The notes beneath the pieces are model-generated. The model was not told where the DNA came from, did not search any database, and was given only the letters and a program-made list of their open reading frames with translations. Of a stretch of 64,000 bases of DNA, positions 57,205 through 64,000 are shown in pieces (the stretch's first letter is position 1; the number at the start of each line of letters is the position of its first letter). Source of the DNA: Verrucomicrobiales bacterium (GTDB lineage Bacteria; Verrucomicrobiota; Verrucomicrobiia; Limisphaerales; J093); the NCBI GenBank assembly GCA_024233215.1, contig JACKPW010000003.1:375180-439179 (forward strand). Reading direction: 5' to 3'. The translations under genes and the position numbers were made by a program.

Positions 57205-59853
57205 TCACCGCCACGGGTGCTTGGGGTAGCGGCGTTGCAGTTCGGATTTGACCCGGGGGTAGTGGTCCCGCCAGAAACCGGCCAGGTCCTGCGTGATCTG
57301 CACGGGTCGCATGTTCGGCGCGAGAATGTGCAGCAGCAACGGCGTCCGGCCCATCGCCACCCGCGGCGTGTCCCGGACGTCAAACAACTCCTGAATCCGC
57401 AAAGCGATGAACGGCGCCTCGGTTTCGGAATAGGTCACCTTCGGCATGCGGCCATTCGACAGCTTGACACGTTCCGGGGCGTGCTCGTCGAGCAACTGGC
57501 GTTGGGAGGAACTCAGCCAGTCCAGCACCGAGCGACGCACGGGGCGGTCCTTGATCTCCTTGTAGGTGAACGCGCCGTGGCAGACCTGTTCGGTGAGGGC
57601 GACCCGGGCTTCGTCGGTGATGGCCGGCAGCTCGAATTCCGGGCACCAGCGGGCGAGACAGTTCAACCGCGTGATCCACTGCTCGATGCCATGGTCCCAC
57701 TCCTTCAACTCGAGCCTGCCGGCAAGCACCTGTTCGGCCAGCAACCGGGCCGCCGGTTCCAGCGGTGGCGGTTCGATCTTGCGGGCATCCAGTTCCAGTC
57801 CGCGGAACGTCTGCAGTTCCTCCGCGTAGACCCGGCGCGCCTGCGCGTCGTAGAAGACCTCCAGCTCCCGTTCCATGTCCGCGGGAAACAGTTCGACCAG
57901 CCAGTCCGGTTCCACCGCCGTGGCGAGCGACAACAGGGTGCGCACGTCGCCCCCGTGACTTCCGATCTCCCGCACCTCGGCAGCCACGAGCACGGGACTG
58001 TGCTGGACCACGCTTTCCCGGGCCAGCTCCCCGCGCCGGCCATGCACGAGCTCGCAGCGCAGCGTGCCCGAGTCCAGCCGGTGTGCCACGCGATCACTGA
58101 ATCCGATGAGCAGACACTTCTGGAGTTGGTCGTCGGAGACCCGTCTGGGTTCGACGTCCAGACCCTCGCGTTCGGCGATCCGCAGGAACTGCTGAAGCAA
58201 CGGCCCCACCTGGCGGGCAGCGGCGGCGTTCACTCCCACGCGCCGGCAGGCCTCAACGCGGAAGTCGTTCTTCGAGGCAAAGCTCCATGCGCGCATGAGG
58301 TGGAAGAAGTCCGACGGCGCCTTCTCCCCGAACAAATCCTCGCGTTGTTCGCGGGCGCGTTTCTCGACGCGACGTTGCAGCAGATCCCGGCCCTGCGTCA
58401 GCGCGGCGATGAGACAGGCCTGGTACACACAACCGAGATCCGCCGCCGCCAGCAGCATCCGGGCGTAGCGGGGATGCAACGGGAACCGCAGCATCCGCCG
58501 GCCGAGAGGCGTGAGTTCTGAATGACGGGCTGCGGGTGGAGTGATCTGTGATTTGAGATCTCCAACTTGAGATTCCGTGGACGTCGCGCGCTCTTCGGAT
58601 TTCGGATTTCGGATTTCGGATTTGCCCAGCGCTCCCAGATCAATCAGCAGTTCCTCCGCGTGCGCCAGGCGCTGGTCGCCCGGATGTTCCAGCCAACGAA
58701 ACCCGTGGAGATCCACGACCCCCGATGCCTTCAACGTGAGCACCACTTCCGCCAGGTCCAGCCGTTGTACTTCCGGTTTCTCCTGCGGCGGTCGATCCCG
58801 ATGTTCCTCTTCCGTCCAAAGCCGGTGGCACGTGCCCGGCGCCGTTCGACCGGCCCGACCGGCCCGTTGATCCGCGCTCGCCCGCGAGATCTTCTCGATG
58901 AGGAGCGTGTTGATGCCGCGATAGGGATCGAAACGCGGGATCCGCGCCAGGCCACTGTCGATGACCAGCCGGACACCGTCGATGGTCAGCGAGGTTTCGG
59001 CGACGTTCGTGGCCACCACCACCTTGCGCTGCGCGTAACGGGCCACGGCCGCATCCTGGTCGCGCGGATTCAACTCGCCGTGCAACGGCAACAGCTTGAA
59101 GCCGTCGGAGGCCCGGCGCTGGCCGATGGCGGAAAGCGTTTGTTGAATCTCGAAAGCGCCCGGCATGAAGACCAGCACATCACCCGCGCCACCGGCGGTA
59201 ACATAGTCCGCGAACGCATCCGCCGCCTGTTCCCAAACGGGCTCGCGATTCGTGTAGGACGGCGCGTCGCTGTAACGGAGGTCCACCGGAAAGAGCCGAC
59301 CCTCCGCCTGCAGACTGGCGCAGCTGTGACCGCCCGCTGTCAGGTAGGCGGAGAGGAGAGTCGAGTCGATCGTGGCGGACATCACCGCCAGTCGCAGCTC
59401 GGGTCGGGTCGACTCCTGCAGATCCAGGGCGCGGGCCAGGGTGATGTCACCGTAGAGATGGCGTTCGTGAAACTCGTCGAAGATCAGCGCCGCCACGCCG
59501 GGCAGTTCCGGTTCGTCCAGCATCTGCCGCAAGAGCACACCCTCGGTGACAAAGCGGATGCGGGTCGCCTTCGAAGTGACGTTCTCGAAGCGGATGGAAT
59601 AACCGACTTCGCGCCCCAATTCCACGCCGAGTTCCTGGGCCACGCGGGCGGCGAGAAGCCGGGCGGCCAGTCGGCGGGGCTGAAGGATGATCACCTGGCC
59701 CGAGGCGCCCAGCAGATCGTGCCGAAGCATCATCTGCGGGACCTGGGTGGACTTGCCGGAGCCGGTGGGCGCGGAGAGAATCAGCCGACGCTCGCTGCGC
59801 AGGCGGTCGATGATCCCGGATTCCAGGTCGTAGATGGGCAGGCGTTCGGCCAT
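57205..59853 (-). CDS. hrpB: ATP-dependent helicase HrpB
   Basis: An 882-residue DEAH-type RNA helicase-like protein. Motif I is SAPTGSGKSTQVPQ, motif II DEFHERH, motif III MSATID and motif VI QRAGRAGRTAPG, followed by the HrpB-type C-terminal region ending LAGFWRDHYPRVKSELQRRY. The ATG at 59853 is preferred to a GTG two codons earlier. An in-frame low-complexity insert (58541-58624) lies after DLGALG. The cellular role of bacterial HrpB is still unclear. Confidence 0.95.
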   Translation of the reverse strand: MAERLPIYDLESGIIDRLRSERRLILSAPTGSGKSTQVPQMMLRHDLLGASGQVIILQPRRLAARLLAARVAQELGVELGREVGYSIRFENVTSKATRIRFVTEGVLLRQMLDEPELPGVAALIFDEFHERHLYGDITLARALDLQESTRPELRLAVMSATIDSTLLSAYLTAGGHSCASLQAEGRLFPVDLRYSDAPSYTNREPVWEQAADAFADYVTAGGAGDVLVFMPGAFEIQQTLSAIGQRRASDGFKLLPLHGELNPRDQDAAVARYAQRKVVVATNVAETSLTIDGVRLVIDSGLARIPRFDPYRGINTLLIEKISRASADQRAGRAGRTAPGTCHRLWTEEEHRDRPPQEKPEVQRLDLAEVVLTLKASGVVDLHGFRWLEHPGDQRLAHAEELLIDLGALGKSEIRNPKSEERATSTESQVGDLKSQITPPAARHSELTPLGRRMLRFPLHPRYARMLLAAADLGCVYQACLIAALTQGRDLLQRRVEKRAREQREDLFGEKAPSDFFHLMRAWSFASKNDFRVEACRRVGVNAAAARQVGPLLQQFLRIAEREGLDVEPRRVSDDQLQKCLLIGFSDRVAHRLDSGTLRCELVHGRRGELARESVVQHSPVLVAAEVREIGSHGGDVRTLLSLATAVEPDWLVELFPADMERELEVFYDAQARRVYAEELQTFRGLELDARKIEPPPLEPAARLLAEQVLAGRLELKEWDHGIEQWITRLNCLARWCPEFELPAITDEARVALTEQVCHGAFTYKEIKDRPVRRSVLDWLSSSQRQLLDEHAPERVKLSNGRMPKVTYSETEAPFIALRIQELFDVRDTPRVAMGRTPLLLHILAPNMRPVQITQDLAGFWRDHYPRVKSELQRRYPKHPWR
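58541..58624 (-). repeat. Repeat element inserted in frame within hrpB
   Basis: It encodes KSEIRNPKSEE then SQVGDLKSQI, the translation of TTCGGATTTCGGATTTCGGA and ATTTGAGATC-type units also found between genes (54287-54321). It separates DLGALG from SELTPLGRRMLRFPLHPRYA, both conserved in HrpB, and keeps the frame. Confidence 0.7.
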
Positions 59854-59914
59854 GAGCACGGCATCTTGACCGGCAGGCGGCCGGGGGGCAAGCGACGGGG
59901 CGGGCGGATGAACT

Positions 59915-59936
59915 GAGCGACGGGGTCAATCCTGCA
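59915..59936. repeat. REP-like palindrome, partial copy 3
   Basis: GAGCGACGGGGTCAATCCTG matches one arm of the REP copies at 36951 and 38423, then diverges. It lies upstream of hrpB. Confidence 0.5.
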
Positions 59937-60149
59937 TGTGTGGGCGGCACTCCGCTACAGTGAAAACTGCCAGGTTTGGGATAAACAAGCTTGCCTTAAG
60001 GTGCCCATCAACCCATAAGCACCTGTGTTCCTCGTCGTGCGATGTCGTCAGCGGCGTCGTGTGGTCCGGGTCGGGACCGTTCGGGGACCTGGCGAAAAGC
60101 GACCTAGAGGCAGTTCAATTAGGGCTCAGAAGCGTCACGAAATCACACC

Positions 60150-60938
60150 ATGCGAATCCTGCTCCGTTCCACCCTCCTGTTCCTGATCCCCCTGATGGCG
60201 GCGCCTGCGGTGGCGCGTGCCCAGACGGACGGTTCGGTTGACCTGAAGGTCACCCTGCGCGACTACGGCGGGTCGTCCACGAAACACTGGACGGTGGCCT
60301 GGGTGACCACGGCCACGGGCACGTTCATCAAGACCCTGTGGATTCAGGGGAACAAGAACAGCTTCTGGAGTTCCCATTGGAACAGCCACTGCGGGAAATG
60401 GTACTCCGCCCGGGCTGGCAGCCAGGCGCTCGACGGTTACACCAGTGCCACCGCGACCTCCTATTCCGGCGTGAACAGTCCCATTCTGCCGACCTGGGAC
60501 TGTCGGGATGCCAGCGGTCAGTTGGTGCCGGACGGGCAATACCGATTCTGGGTGCAATACGCCGAGGATGGCGGCCAGGGACCCTACACCAGCACCGGCC
60601 TGCTCTGGACGAAGGGTCCGGCGGTGGATTCCTGGGCCTACCCCGACCAGGCCTCGAACTTCGCCAACATGCAGGTGACCTGGAACCCCATCCTTCCGCC
60701 CGAACCGCCGGTGATCACTTCGGTCCGCCTGTTGGGAAGCGATCTGATTCTGGAAGGCACCGGCCAGGCAGGACTCACCTTTCATGTGCTCACGACGAGT
60801 GACATTCTCTCGCCGATGACCGGCTGGACCACCATCGGCTCCGGCCAGATCAGTGCAGCCGGCCAGCTCAGCTATACCAACGGCGTCGATCTCGGGACCG
60901 CCGGGACCTATTACCGGCTGGCCATCCCGACCCCTTGA
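60150..60938 (+). CDS. Secreted DUF2271 protein
   Basis: A 262-residue protein with a signal peptide (RILLRSTLLFLIPLMAAPAVARA). The body (YGGSSTKHWTVAWVTTATGTFIKTL, SFWSSHWNSHCGKWY, PDGQYRFWVQYAEDGG) fits DUF2271, a family found beside FMN-attachment systems. The C-terminal 75 residues form a separate beta module (LEGTGQAGLTFHVLTTSDIL) common in verrucomicrobial secreted proteins. The ApbE gene overlaps its stop by 4 nt. Confidence 0.85.
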   Translation: MRILLRSTLLFLIPLMAAPAVARAQTDGSVDLKVTLRDYGGSSTKHWTVAWVTTATGTFIKTLWIQGNKNSFWSSHWNSHCGKWYSARAGSQALDGYTSATATSYSGVNSPILPTWDCRDASGQLVPDGQYRFWVQYAEDGGQGPYTSTGLLWTKGPAVDSWAYPDQASNFANMQVTWNPILPPEPPVITSVRLLGSDLILEGTGQAGLTFHVLTTSDILSPMTGWTTIGSGQISAAGQLSYTNGVDLGTAGTYYRLAIPTP

Positions 60939-62035
60939 GTTCACTCCATCCAGGCCTGCGCAGACCCACCCGCGTCGTGGCTGCGGGATCGGTGTTGGTG
61001 GGGATCCTGGGCTGCTGGGGCTGGACGGTCCAAACCCAACCCATCGCGCCGTCTCCTGTCGTCCGCTGGGAAGGGCGGACCATGGGCAGCCCCTACACGG
61101 TCCAGATCGTTGAGGCAGAGCTCAATGCCTCGCGTGTCGCGGATCTTCGGGCGAGGGTCGAGTCCCGGTTGACGGAACTCAACCGGCAGATGTCGCATTA
61201 CCAACCGGACAGTGAACTCTCGCGGTTCAACCGATCACCGGCAAACGAGCCCTTCCTGATCTCACCCGAGTTTGCCCGGGTGGTCGGATTCGCGCTCGGC
61301 ATGAGCCGTCGGTCGGAAGGGGCGTTCGATCCGACACTCGGCCCCTTGATCAATCTCTGGGGGTTCGGCGAACGGGGCACGGCACAGAAGGCTCCCGCGG
61401 CGTCGGCCTTGGCGGAAGCCCGGGGACGGGTCGGCTGGCAGCATCTCCGGATCACCGACCGGAACGAACTGATCAAGGATTTGCCGGGGTTGACGGTGAA
61501 TCTCAGCGCCGTCGCCAAGGGCTTTGCCGTGGATGAGGTGACGCGCCTGCTGGAGCGGCAGGGGTTGACGAACACCTACGTCTCCATTGCCGGCGAGGTC
61601 TTTGCGTCCGGTCACAATCCCGGTGGAACCCGCTGGCGGGTCGGCATCTCGGCGCCCACGGATTTCTGGCGTGAGAATGACCCGATGGCCTCGGCGGCGG
61701 CGATCTCCGGGCAGGCGCTGTCCACCTCCGGCGATTACCAGAAGTTCTTCCGGGATCCGGAGGGCCGACGGTTCAGCCACATCCTCGACCCCAGAACGGG
61801 GCGCCCGGTGCAACACGCGCTGGCCGGGGTGACGGTGGTCGCCCCCGACAGCATGACCGCCGACGCTCTGGGGACGACGCTCTTCGTTCTGGGATCGGAA
61901 GCAGGCCTTCGGTTCATCGATGCCCAACCGGAGGCGGCCGCCCTGTTCATTCTGCGCGAGGCCGATGGGCGGTTTCGCCAGGTCCGGAGCGCCGCCTGGG
62001 AACGGTTGACGGGAGATCCTTCAGACCCGCGCTGA
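60935..62035 (+). CDS. apbE: FAD:protein FMN transferase
   Basis: A 366-residue protein with an N-terminal membrane or signal segment (VVAAGSVLVGILGCWGW). ApbE motifs: RTMGSPYTVQIV, MSHYQPDSELSRFN, GAFDPTLGPLINLWGFG, NLSAVAKGFAVDEV and SHILDPRTGRPV with the metal-binding DSMTADALGTTLFVLG. It attaches FMN covalently to Thr/Ser of periplasmic redox proteins. The TTG start at 60935 overlaps the DUF2271 stop (TTGA), indicating translational coupling. Confidence 0.92.
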   Translation: MSSLHPGLRRPTRVVAAGSVLVGILGCWGWTVQTQPIAPSPVVRWEGRTMGSPYTVQIVEAELNASRVADLRARVESRLTELNRQMSHYQPDSELSRFNRSPANEPFLISPEFARVVGFALGMSRRSEGAFDPTLGPLINLWGFGERGTAQKAPAASALAEARGRVGWQHLRITDRNELIKDLPGLTVNLSAVAKGFAVDEVTRLLERQGLTNTYVSIAGEVFASGHNPGGTRWRVGISAPTDFWRENDPMASAAAISGQALSTSGDYQKFFRDPEGRRFSHILDPRTGRPVQHALAGVTVVAPDSMTADALGTTLFVLGSEAGLRFIDAQPEAAALFILREADGRFRQVRSAAWERLTGDPSDPR

Positions 62036-62050
62036 ACGGCTCGCGACGCT

Positions 62051-63010
62051 CTACACGTCGCAGAGCGCGAAGGCCTCCCGCAATCCCGCCATCGGGTCCC
62101 GCGTGGGGATGAACTCCTGGCCCACGAAACCCGTGTAGCCGATCTCCAGCAGGGCTTCCATGATCGGGGGATAGTTGATCTCCTGCTTCGCTCCGATCTC
62201 GTTCCGGCCCGGATTACCCGCCGTGTGGACATGTCCGATCCAATCCTTGTGCCGATGCAACCGGCGGATCACGTCGCCGTTCATCACCTGCACGTGGTAG
62301 ATGTCAAATAGCAGCTTGAGCCGCGGCGAGCCCACCGCCTTGATGATGTCGATGCAATACTCCGTATCGTTGCCCTGGTAGCCGGGGTGGCCCTTCATCG
62401 GGTGCGTGTCATCGCGGGTGTTCAACATTTCGAGGCAGAGCGTGACCTGCTTCTGCTCGGCGTAACGCACGATGTCCTTCAAACCGCGGATGCAGTTGCG
62501 GGCCCCGTCCTCCCGGGAAATGTGGGGGCTCGCCGGATCGTCCGGGTTCTTCGCGCTGAACCCCGTGAAACAGATCACGTTCGGCGACCCGAAGTCCGCG
62601 GCCGCATCAATGGCATCGCGCGTGGCTTTGGTCAGGCGCGGCCAGTGGTCGGGGTTGTTCCACCCCTTCACGAACGGGGCGTCGGGGGCCATGTCGATCT
62701 GGCAGATGGCGGCGGTCAGGCCGTAACGTTTCAGGGTCGGGAAGAACTTGGGATCGACGAGTTCCACGCTGAGAAAACCGAGGTCCTTCGCCGCCTGGCA
62801 GGAGCGTTCGACATCCCATTTGGGGTCGTAGGCCTCGAAGCCCCAGTGCACAATGGATTGCCGAATGCGGCCCTTCCCGCCGGCGGGAGCGGCGCTGGTG
62901 GCGTGCGGGGAGGTTCCCAGGGTGAGGGCCGCGACGGCGGCGCCGGTACCGCGTTGGATCATCTGTCGGCGGGTGACCTGGCGGGGTGAAAGGGCAGTTC
63001 GGTGGTTCAT
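62051..63010 (-). CDS. Tat-exported sugar isomerase/hydroxypyruvate isomerase-like protein
   Basis: A 319-residue protein. RQVTRRQMIQRGTGAAVAAL is a twin-arginine signal. The AP endonuclease-2/xylose-isomerase-like TIM barrel follows: GFLSVELVDPKFF, VTLCLEMLNTRDD (Glu), LKLLFDIYHVQVMNGD (Asp, His), WIGHVHTAGNPGRNEIG and FVGQEFIPTRDP (Glu), the metal-binding set of hydroxypyruvate isomerase-like proteins. Substrate unknown. The ATG at 63010 is chosen because it starts just before the Tat signal. Confidence 0.85.
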   Translation of the reverse strand: MNHRTALSPRQVTRRQMIQRGTGAAVAALTLGTSPHATSAAPAGGKGRIRQSIVHWGFEAYDPKWDVERSCQAAKDLGFLSVELVDPKFFPTLKRYGLTAAICQIDMAPDAPFVKGWNNPDHWPRLTKATRDAIDAAADFGSPNVICFTGFSAKNPDDPASPHISREDGARNCIRGLKDIVRYAEQKQVTLCLEMLNTRDDTHPMKGHPGYQGNDTEYCIDIIKAVGSPRLKLLFDIYHVQVMNGDVIRRLHRHKDWIGHVHTAGNPGRNEIGAKQEINYPPIMEALLEIGYTGFVGQEFIPTRDPMAGLREAFALCDV

Positions 63011-63119
63011 GGGCGGACTAGGGCGGCAGTCGGATTTCATGGCGGCAACCTAGCAACCGCGCGCGGAGGAAGCCAGCAGGGATGAGGGCGACTTTCGGGA
63101 TGGGCGTCAGGACGTCGCG

Positions 63120-63160
63120 GAGCGTCGTGGAGTGCGCGCGATGCCAATCGCCGCTTAGAA
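63120..63160. repeat. GCACTCCACGAC family, arm B
   Basis: GAGCGTCGTGGAGTGCGCGC, then ATGCCAATCGCCGCTTAGAA, matches arm B of the element at 30754-30860. Confidence 0.65.
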
Positions 63161-63170
63161 CGCGACTTTC

Positions 63171-63224
63171 GGGGTTCAGGGGGAGTCCCTTCCGCGATTG
63201 CGTCTGCAAGGGGACCAGGAACCT
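63171..63224. repeat. Dispersed repeat (GTTCAGNGGGAGTCCC family), copy 2
   Basis: GGGGTTCAGGGGGAGTCCCT, then TCCGCGATTGCGTCTGCAAG and GGACCAGGAACCT, matches 38368-38422. Confidence 0.65.
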
Positions 63225-63340
63225 CAAGTCTCGCAAAGCTTTGGAAATCAACGGGGCGATCTTTTCGGTTCACGGAGAGGGACCGGGGACAGGGGGCCGG
63301 GTTTTGGCTTTTCAGCTCCTGGCTTCCGGAGAGGCCGGCG

Positions 63341-63395
63341 GAAAAGCGGCGAAGGCTGGCGCTTTTCGCCGCACTCCACGACCTGGCGGAGTTCC
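63341..63395. repeat. GCACTCCACGAC family, arm A
   Basis: GAAAAGCGGCGAAGGCTGGC, then GCTTTTCGCCGCACTCCACG and ACCTGGCGGAGTTC, matches arm A at 30754. Here it follows arm B at a distance of about 180 bp instead of preceding it. Confidence 0.65.
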
Positions 63396-63411
63396 GGTGC
63401 AGTACAGCAGG

Positions 63412-63436
63412 AAGGCCGGGTGGAAACCCGGCCTTT
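63412..63436. terminator. Strong hairpin, possible bidirectional terminator
   Basis: AAGGCCGGGT and ACCCGGCCTT form a perfect 10-bp stem around GGAA, followed by only three T. It may end transcription on either strand, though no gene ends directly beside it. Confidence 0.4.
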
Positions 63437-64000
63437 CTCACACACTTGAGAACCTGACGCTCGGTCTGACTACCTGATCCCGGCCGCGCCTGCCGAAATC
63501 CTTCCGTCCTGATGCGGCGCTGCGGACTGACGCCGGACACACGGGAAACCGCATTTCTGCATCAACGACGGCGTCATCTTACCCGATTCCTCCGTCCTCA
63601 CCAGTCACCAATACTGGGGACACGGCGGGGGACAGGGTCCGGAGCCGCCGCCGCCGCGTTGCGGTTGGAGGTGCGCCGGCGCCGGTTGGTGCTACCCGCG
63701 GACGGACCGGGTGTGTTTCTCCCACGGCCGCGTCATTGACCCCACGAAGGCGCGGGTTGCCTGGCAGCAGCCAAACTTCCCGGTGCCGACGATGCCGAAC
63801 CGGCCGATCAATCAAGGTGGCACTGTAAACTTGACTTCCTTTCAGTGGAGCCTTCCGGTATCGTTACCTCTCGAAAGTGACCACCAAGACCGACAGCAGG
63901 AACGCGGTTCTGTCGGCTATCACCCCAAACGGTGTGATATCCAGACTCGCATAATCACTTGTTGAACGAAGCCGCTGCGCGGCGATGGGGATCGGGCGCC
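63437..64000. other. Right edge, no supportable gene
   Basis: An open frame on the + strand (about 63560-63965) reads CINDGVILPDSSVLTSHQYW and later DPTKARVAWQQPNFPVP, which could be a gene fragment without a start. I recognise no family, and composition changes near 63830. Nothing else is seen. Confidence 0.35.

Noticed and set aside
1..64000. CRISPR array or rRNA operon
   Set aside because: No regularly spaced identical repeats of CRISPR type and no rRNA signature sequences were seen.

Overview
The window looks like a chromosomal segment of a high-GC Verrucomicrobiota bacterium, probably of the Pedosphaera/Limisphaera kind. This rests on gene content and style: many large secreted proteins, Tat-exported oxidoreductase- and isomerase-like proteins, a DUF4091 glycoside hydrolase-like protein, DUF362, PQQ-propeller, VanZ and DUF2271/ApbE genes, LpxD (a Gram-negative envelope), and dispersed short palindromic repeats that even sit in frame inside genes. 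No rRNA or CRISPR array was seen. One complete tRNA (Val, UAC) and fragments of two others are present.

Layout. Positions 1-4926 are a worn junction zone: an AAA/DUF4143 ATPase, the 5' half of a tRNA-Ile(CAU), a truncated secreted protein, an lpxD gene lodged between the two ends of a broken tyrosine integrase gene, and the 3' half of a tRNA-Val. Positions 4927-28804 are one integrative element of about 23.9 kb. It is bounded by a 183-bp direct repeat (4744-4926 and 28622-28804) that covers the 3' half of tRNA-Val and the start of the integrase gene. The intact tRNA-Val lies at 28758-28833 and the intact integrase at 27517-28653. Because the far repeat also runs into a second, broken integrase, two related elements appear to have inserted in tandem at the same tRNA.

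Inside the element, from left to right: a two-gene cassette of a leucine-rich-repeat protein with a transglutaminase-like cysteine-peptidase domain plus an unrecognised 252-aa partner; a reverse-strand nuclease cluster (EVE-like/PD-(D/E)XK fusion, HsdR_N nuclease, and a third gene broken by a 3.4-kb transposon with a perfect 7-bp target duplication); and a tightly packed forward operon of phage-type genes. That operon holds RHH and HTH regulators, an SSB-tailed protein, a PD-(D/E)XK exonuclease, a replication initiator, a DnaC-like loader, a ParB-like protein, a C5-cytosine methyltransferase, a PP-loop ATPase, a second methyltransferase and a Nu1-like small terminase. It ends at a strong terminator. 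An IS5-type insertion then splits a small lipoprotein gene just before the integrase. Integrase, replication genes and a small terminase without large terminase, capsid or tail genes is the layout of a phage satellite carrying defence cargo. A deleted prophage is the alternative.

Positions 28834-64000 read as ordinary chromosome: secreted and Tat-exported proteins, a DUF362/PQQ pair, the DUF4091 protein, two MFS-type transporters, a 3824-residue secreted multidomain protein, enolase, a hypD with no other hydrogenase genes, hrpB, a DUF2271/ApbE pair, a sugar-isomerase-like protein, and several dispersed repeat families.
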